64,000 bases of DNA from Pseudonocardia sp. (lineage in GTDB: Bacteria; Actinomycetota; Actinomycetes; Mycobacteriales; Pseudonocardiaceae). Positions within the stretch are counted from its first letter, which is position 1. Each line of letters begins with the position of its first letter. The notes beneath the pieces were generated by a model. It ran no database searches. It was not told the DNA's origin and saw nothing but the letters and a program-made list of their open reading frames with translations. Below, one piece after another: positions 1 to 8,649 of this stretch. The stretch covers positions 1 through 64,000 of the forward strand of contig JAFASX010000084.1 in assembly GCA_019244295.1 (NCBI GenBank), written 5' to 3'. A program made the translations under genes and the position numbers.

Positions 1-2129
1 GCGCGGGCCAGCTCCAGCGCGGCTTGATGGTCGGCCCTGGCCAGCTCGAGGTGCCCGAGGTGGGTGTGTGCGCGGCCGCGCCGTAGCAGCACCTCAACTA
101 CCAGCAGGTCGTCCCGCGCCGCGCGCGCCGCGTGGAGGGCGTAGCTGAGCAGTTCGACCGCCTCGGTGTTGGCGAACGCCAGCTGCGCGGTCTGCGCGGC
201 GGCCATCCAGTCCCGGGCGGCGCTGGGCCAATCGCGCGCGGACGCGTAATGCCGGGCGGCGGCCTCCGGGCGGGCGGCAAGCAACTTTGCCGCTCGCAGG
301 TGCCGGCTGGTACGCACCGGCTCCGGAGTGGACTCGTAGGCCACCTGGCGGACGATGTCGTTGGGGAACCGGAAGCTGGCCCCCCGCGCGGTGAGCAGTC
401 CGGCGCGCAGCGCTCGGCCTGCCTGGCGGGCGCAGTCCTCGACGTCAAACCCACTCAACTCGGCCAGCTCGTCGAGGGTGAACGTGGCACCGAGCACCGC
501 GCCCAGGGCGAGTAGCTCGGCGATCTGTTCCCCGGCGTGCTCGATGCGGTCGGCGACCGCCTCGTGCAGCGAACCCGGCACCACGAGCTGGCCGCCGTTG
601 CCCGGGGTGAGCGGGTGCCGCAGCAGCTCGGTGATGAACAGCGGCGATCCGCCGGTCCATGAGTAGAGCTGGTCGGGGGAGTAGGCCAGGCCTGATTGAT
701 CAGCCAGCTCGGCCAGATCGGCGGGCGACAGCGGGCCGAGGGCCAGCCACTCATCGGCCACGTTCCGCAGAGCACCGGCGATCGGCTTGTCCTGGGGGGT
801 GCGCTCGGTGACGATCACCATCATCCGGCTACCCGCCCAGCGCCTGGTCAGGTAGTGCAGCGCCTCGACGGTGGACCAGCCCCCGTTGTGCACGTCCTCG
901 ACCACCAGCAGCACCGGCTGCCGGGCGCTCAACCGCATGAAGAAGCCGGTCAGGGCGTCCAGGCTGCGACCATGCTCCAGGTCCGGGCTGGCGCGCGCGT
1001 AATCCACCGGGCCGGTGATGTCGGTCAGCTCGGGGATCAGCTGGGCGAGGGTGCCCAGGCGGGAGCCGGCCAGCGCGCGCACCTCGGCCGAGCGCATCCG
1101 GCGGATCACCGTGCGGACGGCTTGGACCAGCGGTTGCAGGTAGAGCGATCGCTCTACCTCGGCGCAGACGACGGTCACCACCAGCGTGCCGGTGCGCCGT
1201 GGCTCGTCACAGCACCGATCCACCAGCGCGCTCTTGCCGATCCCGGCTTCCCCGGTGACTACCGCGAGTGCCGGTTCGGCGGTCGTCGCGCCGATCCACA
1301 GCCGTCGCAGCGCGGCCAGTTGGATGGACCGCCCGGCCAGCAGCTCTCGCCTGGGTGGGTGAGCGGTGGAGGAGGGTGCCGAGGGATTCTCGGCCCGCAG
1401 GATAGAGAGGTGGACCGCTTGGGTGGCCGGGGACGGGTCGCTGCCCAGCTGCTCGGACATCGTGAGCTGCAGTTGTCGGTAGGCCACCAGCGCGGCGCCG
1501 GACCGGCCGGCCCGCTGGTGGCCGGTCATCAACAGCCGGCAGGCCTCTTCGTCGGACTGGTCGGCGCGCAGCGCCTCGCCGGCGACGTCCACCGCCACGT
1601 CGGACAGCCCGAGCTCCAGTCCCGCGGTGCTCCAGCAGATCCTGGCCCGGCGTAACCGCCACGCGACGGACCGGCGGAGCTGCTGAACCCACTGGTCGTC
1701 GTGCTCGCCAGCCAGCGCGACGGCCGAGGAGAGCAGTTTGGCCGCCTGCTCGGCGCTAGTGGAGGCGAGCGCGAGGTTGCCATGCCGCAGCTCTCGCTCG
1801 GCGGTCTCCACTAGCTCGTTGGCGTCCCGGAGGTCCACGCTCAGCCCATCTTGGACCAGGCGGTAGCCGGTGGCACTGCCCTCGATCCGCTCTCGCCCGA
1901 GCGCCCGGCGCAGCCGGCTGACTAACGCCGCGACGTTGCGCTGGGCGTTTTCCGGCGGATCGTCCTCCCACAGTGCCTCGACCAGGGCGCTGGTGGGCAC
2001 GAATTCCCCGACCTGGTCGGCGAGCACGGCAAGCACCCGTAGTGCCTGGCCGTGCGGAACGGGGGCAGCCAGCTTGCCCTCCACAGCGAACGGCCCGAGA
2101 AGACGGATCCGTAGGTGATCGCGGGGCAT
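1..2129 (-). CDS. SARP/AfsR-type transcriptional regulator with ATPase domain (3' end outside window)
   Basis: The ORF track misses this gene because its stop lies beyond the left edge. Read from the ATG at 2129, the protein opens with an OmpR-type winged-helix domain (about residues 1-95) and a bacterial transcriptional activation domain (about 95-250), as in SARP regulators. An NTPase follows with a clear Walker A (VTGEAGIGKSA, near residue 300) and a Walker B-like LLVVEDVH, then helical repeats reaching the edge. This is the AfsR/large-SARP architecture, a cytoplasmic DNA-binding regulator that usually controls secondary metabolism or an adjacent cluster. It is divergent from the carbamate kinase operon across about 107 bp, so it may control it; that is inference. 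No convincing ribosome binding site precedes the ATG. Confidence 0.85.
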   Translation of the reverse strand, partial: MPRDHLRIRLLGPFAVEGKLAAPVPHGQALRVLAVLADQVGEFVPTSALVEALWEDDPPENAQRNVAALVSRLRRALGRERIEGSATGYRLVQDGLSVDLRDANELVETAERELRHGNLALASTSAEQAAKLLSSAVALAGEHDDQWVQQLRRSVAWRLRRARICWSTAGLELGLSDVAVDVAGEALRADQSDEEACRLLMTGHQRAGRSGAALVAYRQLQLTMSEQLGSDPSPATQAVHLSILRAENPSAPSSTAHPPRRELLAGRSIQLAALRRLWIGATTAEPALAVVTGEAGIGKSALVDRCCDEPRRTGTLVVTVVCAEVERSLYLQPLVQAVRTVIRRMRSAEVRALAGSRLGTLAQLIPELTDITGPVDYARASPDLEHGRSLDALTGFFMRLSARQPVLLVVEDVHNGGWSTVEALHYLTRRWAGSRMMVIVTERTPQDKPIAGALRNVADEWLALGPLSPADLAELADQSGLAYSPDQLYSWTGGSPLFITELLRHPLTPGNGGQLVVPGSLHEAVADRIEHAGEQIAELLALGAVLGATFTLDELAELSGFDVEDCARQAGRALRAGLLTARGASFRFPNDIVRQVAYESTPEPVRTSRHLRAAKLLAARPEAAARHYASARDWPSAARDWMAAAQTAQLAFANTEAVELLSYALHAARAARDDLLVVEVLLRRGRAHTHLGHLELARADHQAALELAR

Positions 2130-2236
2130 GCTGTGACTGTACCGGGAGGTACCGATCGTCGAATCTACTATAGTGTTGAGATTTATCTTATGGTGTAAAC
2201 GTCACGAGCGCTGAACTCGGTGAAGGGCATAGCGGG
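2130..2236. promoter_or_regulatory. Divergent promoter region between SARP regulator and carbamate kinase operon
   Basis: This short region holds an AT-rich island (about 2161-2200) in otherwise GC-rich DNA. It contains CTACTATAGTGTTGAGAT, which resembles sequence upstream of the radical SAM gene (22434) and of nthB (19818) in the other half of the putative nitrile cluster. TATAGT could be a -10 element for the minus-strand regulator. No -35 box is obvious on either strand. Confidence 0.45.
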
Positions 2237-3220
2237 ATGGCCAAGGTCGCGGTGGTAGCGCTCGGCGGCAACGCCATCATCAGAAGCGGGCAAACCGGCA
2301 CGTTCGCCGAGCAGTGGTCGAACGCGATCGCGATGGTCACGGCGGTGTGTCGGCTTCGTGCGTACGGTTGGACGGTCGTGGTCGTGCACGGCAACGGCCC
2401 GCAGATCGGCAACCTGGCCGTGCAACAAGAGGCGGGGACGCGCCAGGTTCCAGAGCTGCCGTTGTTCATGCTCGGCGCGATGACTGAAGGGCAGGTGGGT
2501 AGCCTGCTGAGTCTGGCGATGTGGAGTGCCTGCGGCGACAAGCTTCCCGGTGTGGTGTCGGTGGTGACCCACGTCGTCGTCGACGAGGCGGACCCGGCCT
2601 TCGGCGCGCCCACCAAGCCCATTGGGCCGTTCCTCAGCGAGGCGGAAGCCCGTCGGCAGGCCGCCGATCGCGGCTGGGTAGTGGGCCAGGACGCCGGCCG
2701 TGGCTTCCGTCGGCTGGTGGCCTCACCCAAGCCGGTGCGAATCGTTGAGCTGGACGCGGTTCGCTCGCTGGTTGACCGAGGGTTCATGGTGGTGGCTGCC
2801 GGGGGCGGCGGGGTGCCGGTGGTGCCTGCTGATGTCGGCTACCGAGGAGTCGAGGCCGTGATCGACAAGGATTTCGCGGCGCAACGACTCGCTACCTCGT
2901 TAGGTGCGGAGGCATTAGCGTTGGTCACCGACGTCCCCCGGGTGATGCTTGACTTCGGTACCCAAAGCGCGCGGCCGATCAGTGAGATCAGTGTCGCGCA
3001 GGCTCGGGCGTACGAGGCCGAGGGACACTTCCCACCGGGAAGCATGGGCCCGAAGATGCGGGCCGCCATCCAGTTCCTGGACGAGGGCGGCGGCGTAAGC
3101 GTGATCACGAACGCGGACCGGCTGTGTGCCTCGCTGGGCGCTGATACGAGCTCGGGCGTCGAGGATTCGGGCACCCGAGTCGTCGCGGTGGCCGAGGACC
3201 AGTTGGGAGGCCCCTCATGA
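2237..3220 (+). CDS. arcC: Carbamate kinase
   Basis: A 327-residue amino-acid-kinase-fold protein of normal carbamate kinase length. Visible family motifs are LGGNAI near the N-terminus, VHGNGPQIGNL (about residue 54), AAGGGGVPVV (about 195), a V-I-D-K-D substrate segment and GSMGPKM near the C-terminus. Carbamate kinase interconverts carbamoyl phosphate plus ADP with ATP plus carbamate, and in catabolic loci it harvests ATP. It overlaps the FdrA-like gene by four bases (ATGA). In E. coli the same partnership (AllK with AllF/FdrA) ends allantoin fermentation, but no allantoin genes are visible here. The arginine deiminase pathway is also absent from the window, so a carbamoyl donor from the FdrA/DUF1116 module is the most natural substrate source (inference). 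Confidence 0.93.
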   Translation: MAKVAVVALGGNAIIRSGQTGTFAEQWSNAIAMVTAVCRLRAYGWTVVVVHGNGPQIGNLAVQQEAGTRQVPELPLFMLGAMTEGQVGSLLSLAMWSACGDKLPGVVSVVTHVVVDEADPAFGAPTKPIGPFLSEAEARRQAADRGWVVGQDAGRGFRRLVASPKPVRIVELDAVRSLVDRGFMVVAAGGGGVPVVPADVGYRGVEAVIDKDFAAQRLATSLGAEALALVTDVPRVMLDFGTQSARPISEISVAQARAYEAEGHFPPGSMGPKMRAAIQFLDEGGGVSVITNADRLCASLGADTSSGVEDSGTRVVAVAEDQLGGPS

Positions 3221-4767
3221 ATACGCCGATGATCTACCGGGTCACTCTACATCAGGACACCTACGTCGACTCGGTTATTCAGCTGTCCGGAACGCGGGCG
3301 ATGCGGCAAGTCAAGGGCGTGGACTGGGCGGCGGCCGCGATAGCGACGCCGACGAACCTGAAGTCCCTGGCGGCGGAGGGCTTCGATCTCGCCGATCTCG
3401 GGTCGGCCGGAGCCAACGACCTGTTCCTCGCGGTACGCGCCTGTGGACCAGACGCGGTGACCGCCGCGGTGGAGGCCGGCGAAGCGGCGATGTTCGCCCC
3501 GCGCGTGGCGGCGGAGCCGGTGGATGGCCGTCGGCGAGCGAGGAGCCTGGCGGAGGCGCTGGAGCGGGCCCCTGAGGCTTCTGTCGCGGTGATCTCGGTG
3601 CCGGGTGACTACGCCGCGCTGGAGGCGCACAAGGCACTGTCCTCGGGGTTGGACGTGCTGCTGTTCAGCGACAACGTATCGGTGGACGCCGAGATCGAGT
3701 TGAAGGATCGGGCGAACCGGCTCGGCCGGCTGGTGATGGGTCCGGGGGCCGGCACGGCGATGTTGGGTAGAGTTTGCCTCGGCTTCGCGAACGTGGTGCG
3801 GCCCGGCCGGGTCGCGGTGGTCGCGGCGGCCGGTACCGGCGCGCAGGAAGCCGCGAGCCTGGTCGACCGATGGGGGATTGGGGTCTCCCACGTGATCGGC
3901 TTGGGTGGGCGGGATCTCAGCGCCGATGTGGGCGGGCGGATGGCGCTGTCAGCCGTCCGGGCGCTCCTGGACGACGCCCACACCGACGTCATCCTGCTGG
4001 TCTCCAAACCACCCTCGGCGCCGGTTGCCCGTGCGGTGCTCGAGGCGGCGGCCGACGCCCCGCTGATCGCCGCGCTGATCGGGGTGTCCGAGGACTTCCA
4101 GGCGCCACCCGGGGTGGTGGTCACCCGGACTTTGGAGGCCGGTGCGCTCGCGGCGGTACGCGCGGCCGGTGGGAGCACGCCGGACGTGACCCGCGGCTTG
4201 TTGGCGAAGGTCGAGCGGGCCAGCGGTGAGCTAGCTCCGGAGCGCACCCTGGTCCGAGGTTTGTTCTCCGGTGGCACATTGTGCTACGAGTCGCTGGTGA
4301 TTTTGTCCGAGGTGCTCGGGCCGGTGTACTCGAACACGCCGCTCGATAAGGCGTACGGGCCGCCGGTGCCGGGCGGCGCGCACAGCTGCCTCGACCTGGG
4401 CGAGGAGGAGTACACGCGCGGGCGACCGCATCCCATGATCGATCCAGCGGCGCGGATCGAGTTGCTGGCTGAGCACGGCGCCGATCCGGCGGTCGCCGCG
4501 ATCATCCTGGACGTGGTGCTTGGTTACGGTGCGCACCCCGACCCGGCGAGCGAGCTGGCGCCGCTGTGTGCCGAGATCATCGCGACCGGTGGCCCGCGCG
4601 TCATCACCTACCTGCTCGGCACCGACCAGGACCCGCAGGGCTACGCAACCCAGCGGCGGGCCTTCGAAGCCGCCGGCTGCCTGGTCACCGAAACCGCCGC
4701 CCGCGCCTCCCTCGCGGCCGCCGCACTGGCCACCCGTATCCCCGAGCTCGTGACCCGTCCGCTGTGA
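3217..4767 (+). CDS. fdrA: FdrA / AllF-like acyl-CoA synthetase-fold protein (putative carbamoyltransferase subunit)
   Basis: This 516-residue protein resembles FdrA. The middle region has the CoA-binding/succinyl-CoA-ligase style fold: a glycine-rich LVMGPGAGTAMLG near residue 170, then VAVVAAAGTGAQEA and an IGLGGRDL segment. A C-terminal ligase-like domain includes GLFSGGTLC and VLGYGAHPDPA. E. coli FdrA (AllF) has been assigned as a subunit of oxamate carbamoyltransferase with AllG (DUF1116) and AllH (DUF2877). A DUF1116 protein is encoded 15 kb away in this window, but no DUF2877 protein is seen. The start overlaps carbamate kinase by 4 bp and the stop overlaps the glycosyltransferase start, so the three genes are probably one transcript. 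Confidence 0.88.
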   Translation: MNTPMIYRVTLHQDTYVDSVIQLSGTRAMRQVKGVDWAAAAIATPTNLKSLAAEGFDLADLGSAGANDLFLAVRACGPDAVTAAVEAGEAAMFAPRVAAEPVDGRRRARSLAEALERAPEASVAVISVPGDYAALEAHKALSSGLDVLLFSDNVSVDAEIELKDRANRLGRLVMGPGAGTAMLGRVCLGFANVVRPGRVAVVAAAGTGAQEAASLVDRWGIGVSHVIGLGGRDLSADVGGRMALSAVRALLDDAHTDVILLVSKPPSAPVARAVLEAAADAPLIAALIGVSEDFQAPPGVVVTRTLEAGALAAVRAAGGSTPDVTRGLLAKVERASGELAPERTLVRGLFSGGTLCYESLVILSEVLGPVYSNTPLDKAYGPPVPGGAHSCLDLGEEEYTRGRPHPMIDPAARIELLAEHGADPAVAAIILDVVLGYGAHPDPASELAPLCAEIIATGGPRVITYLLGTDQDPQGYATQRRAFEAAGCLVTETAARASLAAAALATRIPELVTRPL

Positions 4768-5951
4768 GCCAGCGCGGACAGGTGGCGCTGATCAGCCATT
4801 CCACCAAGCCCCGGGGTGGGCTGGTGCACAGCCTGAGCCTGGCCGAAGCGCTGCACGCTGACGGATTCGGGGTGCACCTGATCACCCTGGGCGACCCCGC
4901 CGAGGGGTTGTTCCGGCATACCGCCGTCCCACACACCGTCCTGCCCGCTCTGACGAAGGCCGGCACCACACTCGAAGACCGGGTGTTCGCCGCGATCGAC
5001 ACCCTCACCGACGGCCTTTCCGGGCTCGCCGGTGACTTTGACCTGTTGCACGCTCAGGACTGCATCGCGGCCCGCGCGGCCGCTCGGGTGCGCGATGCCG
5101 GCGCCCCCGTGACCGTGTTGCGCACCGTGCACCACGTCGACGACTTCACCACCCAAATGCTGATTGACTGCCAACGGCTGGCGATCCAGGAACCGGACCG
5201 GGTGCTGGTGGTCAGTGAGCAGTGGCGGGCGATCCTGCGTGACGAGTACGGCCGGGAGGCCTTGGTGGTGCCCAATGGGGTCGACCCCGATCGTTTTCCG
5301 GCGCCGCCAGCGGAGGTCTGTGCCGCGCTGCGGGCCCGGCTGGCGGCCGGGAACGGACGTTTCGTCTTCCTGTCGGTGGGCGGGGTGGAGCCGCGCAAGG
5401 GCAGCGTATACGCCTTCCGGGCGCTCGGGCAGCTGCGCCGAGATGGGGTTGACGCGATACTCGCGGTGGTCGGTGGGCACTCGTTCCAGGACTACGCGGC
5501 GTACCGGGACGCGGCTTTGGCCATGCTGCCTTCCCTGGGGTTGACGCTGGGTGAGGACGTGGTGCTGTTGGGCACGGTCAGCGAGGCCGAGCTCGCCGGG
5601 TGGTATCACACGGCGGACGCGCTGGTTTTTCCGTCTGTCAAGGAAGGCTTCGGGCTGGTCGTGTTGGAGGCAATGAGTGCTGGGCTACCCGTTATCGCCA
5701 GCGACCTTCCGGTGCTCCGGGAGTACTTGGTGGACGGCGAGAACGCGCTGCTGCCGCCAGTGGGAGATCACGTCGCGCTGGCTAGTGCTATGCGCGAGCT
5801 GATGGCCGATGCCGCGCTGCGCGAGCGGCTGCGGGCCGGCGGGCGGACGCTGCTGCCCAGGTTCAGCTGGGCCGCCAGCGCCCGTCGCCACCAGGAGATC
5901 TACCGCGACGTCCGCGCCCGAGCTGTCCGCCGTGCAGCGGTTCAACGATGA
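4764..5951 (+). CDS. Glycosyltransferase family 4, Nit1-cluster (MSMEG_0565-like) type
   Basis: The ORF-track start at 4566 lies inside fdrA. The likely start is the GTG at 4764, whose GTGA overlaps the fdrA stop and leaves 395 residues. The protein is a two-domain GT-B retaining glycosyltransferase: an N-terminal acceptor segment (HSTKPRGGLVHSLSLAEAL), a central VVPNGVDPDRF, and the C-terminal nucleotide-sugar signature EGFGLVVLEAMSAGLPVIAS. The opening resembles the MSMEG_0565 glycosyltransferases found in Nit1 (nitrilase/cyanide-associated) clusters; this is recalled from family knowledge and not searched. Its coupling to FdrA and carbamate kinase links this locus to the radical SAM/nitrile hydratase operon at 18-24 kb. 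The sugar and acceptor are unknown. Confidence 0.85.
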   Translation: MSQRGQVALISHSTKPRGGLVHSLSLAEALHADGFGVHLITLGDPAEGLFRHTAVPHTVLPALTKAGTTLEDRVFAAIDTLTDGLSGLAGDFDLLHAQDCIAARAAARVRDAGAPVTVLRTVHHVDDFTTQMLIDCQRLAIQEPDRVLVVSEQWRAILRDEYGREALVVPNGVDPDRFPAPPAEVCAALRARLAAGNGRFVFLSVGGVEPRKGSVYAFRALGQLRRDGVDAILAVVGGHSFQDYAAYRDAALAMLPSLGLTLGEDVVLLGTVSEAELAGWYHTADALVFPSVKEGFGLVVLEAMSAGLPVIASDLPVLREYLVDGENALLPPVGDHVALASAMRELMADAALRERLRAGGRTLLPRFSWAASARRHQEIYRDVRARAVRRAAVQR

Positions 5952-6543
5952 TCTTCTTCGCGGCGGCCCCACGTGTTATGGCTACGTTACTCCGACTCCT
6001 AGGGGTGGTCTTCCGGGAACCGATACACGGAGTGCATGTAACGCATGCGGTCTGTGTGCCGGTTTCGTGTGACGATGCTCGGAGGTCCGCTGTAACGTCG
6101 CCGTAACTCGGATGGTTATGCCGGCCAGGCGTTGTGTTGGCTGCTGTATGGGGCAGACGTGTTCCCCGGCTAGGGCCTAAGCCGTTAGGACGATCGGCTG
6201 GTGGTCAAGGGGTATCGCCGACGCAGTGACGATCAACCTATGGTCAACAGCGCAGCACGGTGATTGATCTCCGGTGGACCACTGTGGTGTGCTGTTGACT
6301 ATGGACTGGAGGTGAGATGGCCGAACTGTCAGGCGCATCAGCGCATCCCGGGCACCACGGCCGCACCCAAGTGGGCGTGCCAGACAAGATCTGGCGCGAA
6401 CAGATACCGACGCGAACAGATACCGACGCGAACAGATACCGAGGCGCCGGAGTTGGACTCGGCGTCATCGGCCAGCTGACTCAGCGCCCGGAGCGTCCAC
6501 CTACATCTGCGGTATGATGTGGTATTGACTTGGGGAGGTCAGC
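5952..6543. other. Gene-poor spacer at the start of the accessory island
   Basis: About 590 bp with no convincing gene; the small ORFs at 6264 and 6317 look random. It contains a 9-bp inverted repeat (GTCAACAGC at 6243 and GCTGTTGAC at 6291) and the 16-bp tandem repeat listed separately. It marks the change from the carbamate kinase operon to toxin-antitoxin genes and pseudogenes. Confidence 0.5.
6396..6443. repeat. Three tandem copies of a 16-bp repeat
   Basis: The unit gcgaacagataccgac occurs three times head to tail, with only the last base of the third copy changed. It lies about 100 bp upstream of the toxin-antitoxin pair. There are no spacers, so it is not a CRISPR array; a slippage product or a set of protein-binding iterons are the alternatives. 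Confidence 0.85.
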
Positions 6544-6969
6544 ATGGTCTCACGGGCAACCTCGTACCGCATTGATGCCGAGGTCAAGGAGCGGCTGGCC
6601 CAGCGTGCGGCAGTGGAGGGGATCACCGAGCGGGCGTTGCTGGAGCGTCTTGTCTCCGAGGGGCTGGACATGCTGCATCACCCGGGCATCGTTTACCGAG
6701 ATGGTCCCACTGGTCGGCGTGCCGCGCTGGCGGTGGGTCCTGATGTCTGGCAGGTGATCTCCGCTCTCCGGTTTACTGCGGGTGGCGATGAGGAACGGGT
6801 GGTTCTGCTTGCTGAGCAGTTCGATCTCCACCCGCGTCATGTTCGGATAGCGATCGACTTCGCCGCGACTCACCGGGGGAGAATTGACGCTGAGATCGCT
6901 GAGAACGATGCCGCTGCGGAGAGAGCCAGAGTGCTCGCTGAACAGCGCGCCGAGCTGATGGCGTGCTGA
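6544..6969 (+). CDS. Putative antitoxin, ribbon-helix-helix N-terminus with DUF433-like C-terminus
   Basis: A 141-residue protein. The first 40 residues (SYRIDAEVKERLAQRAAVEG...) look like a ribbon-helix-helix DNA-binding domain. The rest (VYRDGPTGRRAALAVGPDVWQVI...) resembles the DUF433-type region found in antitoxins of DUF5615/PIN-like toxins. The start follows ggggaggtcagc, a good ribosome binding site. The stop is three bases before the next start, which is typical of a toxin-antitoxin operon. It would repress its own promoter and neutralise the product of the next gene (family knowledge plus context). Confidence 0.75.
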   Translation: MVSRATSYRIDAEVKERLAQRAAVEGITERALLERLVSEGLDMLHHPGIVYRDGPTGRRAALAVGPDVWQVISALRFTAGGDEERVVLLAEQFDLHPRHVRIAIDFAATHRGRIDAEIAENDAAAERARVLAEQRAELMAC

Positions 6970-6972
6970 CGA

Positions 6973-7302
6973 GTGCGCTTCTTGATTGACGAGATGTTCC
7001 CACCCGGGACGAGCACGCTGCTCGCGGAGTATGGCCATGATGCTGTGCACGTCCGCGACCGAGGGCTCGATGCACGGCCCGACCGTGAGGTAGCCGCGTG
7101 TGCCCTCTGGGAACGCCGGGTGCTCGTTACCGAGAACGTCAAGGACTTCGCATCGGAGCGGGACCTGGTGATCGTCTGCGTTCTCAAGACTCGGTTGCCA
7201 GCGGGAGGGATGAGCCGGCACCTGGCCGAGGTCCTCCACGTGTGGGCCACCGCCAACCCCGGTCCTTACGTCGGGTTGCACTGGCCGAAGATAGGCCGCT
7301 GA
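6973..7302 (+). CDS. DUF5615 PIN-like toxin
   Basis: A 109-residue protein from a GTG start at 6973. MRFLIDEMFPPGTSTLLAEYGHDA is the characteristic opening of DUF5615 (Mut7-C-like PIN fold) proteins, with the acidic residue of LIDEM. A second conserved block, RVLVTENVKDF, has the pattern around the second acidic patch of PIN-like nucleases (TxNxxDF). These proteins are thought to be RNases acting as toxins. The immediately preceding RHH/DUF433-like gene is the predicted antitoxin. Confidence 0.8.
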   Translation: MRFLIDEMFPPGTSTLLAEYGHDAVHVRDRGLDARPDREVAACALWERRVLVTENVKDFASERDLVIVCVLKTRLPAGGMSRHLAEVLHVWATANPGPYVGLHWPKIGR

Positions 7303-7444
7303 AAACACGTTCACCGAGGCGGGTACACCTCGAGTACCGGTCATCGCCGCCGGCGGGCGGATCGGTGACGTCGACACCGAACAGTGCCCGGTTATCACTG
7401 ACGGACACCGGCTGCTGCCGCTGGTCCCCGCGTGATCGGCCGCA

Positions 7445-7740
7445 TTGATCACCGTCGGCGGGTCCAAGTGACGTCGGCAAGTCCAGCGCCGTCACCAGAA
7501 CGATTGAGCCGCTCACCACGGCGGGCCTGTCGGTGCACGACACCAGGCCACCCTCTCGGGCGAGCTCGGCAAGCTCGCCCGGCGACGGGAATCCGCGCTT
7601 CGCACCTACGCCGTGGCCGATCTTCAGGAGAAGGGGTGGCCGGTGCAGACTCTTGACTGCACCGCCGAGGGCCCCGACTTGGTTGCCGCCAGGATCGTGC
7701 CCTTCATCCACCGCTTCCTGGGCGAGAAGAGCCTGGTATG
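7445..7740 (+). pseudogene. Degraded P-loop kinase/ATPase
   Basis: No open frame spans this region. One frame starts as LITVGGSK and, after a frameshift, continues VGKSSAVTRTIEPLTTAGLSVHDT, which reads as a broken Walker A. A further shift gives a continuous 3' part (GELGKLARRRESALRTYAVADLQEKG...IHRFLGEKSL) ending at 7740. This looks like a small nucleotide-kinase-like ATPase with at least two frameshifts. It overlaps the start of the downstream exonuclease-like gene, so the two probably formed an operon with the GH3 pseudogene that follows. The exact family is uncertain. Confidence 0.55.
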
Positions 7741-8649
7741 TCCCTGAGCGCTCCGTCCCTTGAGCGGGCTCGCCGGCAACTCGAGTGGCTCGCGGTGCGC
7801 CCAGAGGGCATCTTCGTGCTCACCGAGACCAAAGCCACCCCCGGCAGCCAGCTGCTGGCTGAGGCGTGCATTGCGGCGAACTACTCGGTGACCTTCCCCG
7901 ACCACGACCTGGGCGAGCTCGGCGTCATGATCGTCAGCAGAGTCGCCACCACACCCGATCCTCTCAGTGGAGCGCTCAGCTACCTGCCGGCTCGCGCTGC
8001 GGGTGTCATCGTCGCCACCTCGCGGGGGCCGTTGCGGGTGCTCGGCGCCTATGTCCCCTCCCGCGACGCGACGCTGGAGAAGACCGGGCGCAAGAAGCGC
8101 TGGATCGAGGGCTTCCACACCGCCTTGGAGGCCACCGACTCCGGTGTCCCGGTGCTGCTGCTGGGGGATCTGAACGTCCTGGAACCTGGTCACCAGCCCG
8201 AGCACCGCCGGCAGTTTGCGCCGTTCGAGTACGAGTTCTACCGCGCCCTCACCGACCGGCACGGCCTGCGTGACGCGTTCCGATACCTGCACCCTGATCG
8301 GATCGAGCACAGCTGGGCGCGGCGGCCCGACCTCGGCGACCGCTATGACCATGCCCACTGCGCTACCCAGCTCCTGCCTCTGCTGCACGGCTGTGACTAC
8401 CTCCACCAGACCAGGGACGTGCTCGTGGACGGGTCGCGGCTGACCGATCACTCCGGACTCGTTGAACGCAATGACGCCTCGAGCGCGATTGGGGCAGTTG
8501 TTCCTGCTCGGTGTGCCGGCGAACGGAACCGGCCATCTCGACGCGGTTATCGTCGCCGAGGCTCCTGGTGGTGTTTTCCTCGCCGCCGGTCGCAGTGGCG
8601 ACGGTACGGCCGCCACGGCAACGTTCCTCACTCGCAGCCAGAGCATTGA
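7738..8649 (+). CDS. Endonuclease/exonuclease/phosphatase family protein (ExoIII-like), abnormal C-terminus
   Basis: The EEP fold is recognisable: an N-terminal FVLTETKA holds the metal-binding Glu, the middle has VLGAYVPSRD and LLLGDLNVLEPGH (GDLN motif), and the C-terminal TDHSGL carries the catalytic His seen in exonuclease III. The expected protein would end near residue 241, just after DHSGL. Instead the frame runs on for about 60 arginine-rich residues over the start of the GH3 pseudogene, suggesting a lost stop codon. It may still be an active phosphodiesterase or DNA-repair nuclease. Both gene neighbours are decayed. Confidence 0.7.
   Translation: MSLSAPSLERARRQLEWLAVRPEGIFVLTETKATPGSQLLAEACIAANYSVTFPDHDLGELGVMIVSRVATTPDPLSGALSYLPARAAGVIVATSRGPLRVLGAYVPSRDATLEKTGRKKRWIEGFHTALEATDSGVPVLLLGDLNVLEPGHQPEHRRQFAPFEYEFYRALTDRHGLRDAFRYLHPDRIEHSWARRPDLGDRYDHAHCATQLLPLLHGCDYLHQTRDVLVDGSRLTDHSGLVERNDASSAIGAVVPARCAGERNRPSRRGYRRRGSWWCFPRRRSQWRRYGRHGNVPHSQPEH

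Noticed and set aside
696-1655. 319-residue plus-strand ORF
   Set aside because: It is antisense to the SARP regulator, whose minus-strand frame has clear family motifs; composition of the plus frame is Gly/Arg/Gln-rich noise.
6396-6443. Tandem repeats as a possible CRISPR array
   Set aside because: Units are contiguous 16-mers with no spacers, and there are no cas genes in the window.
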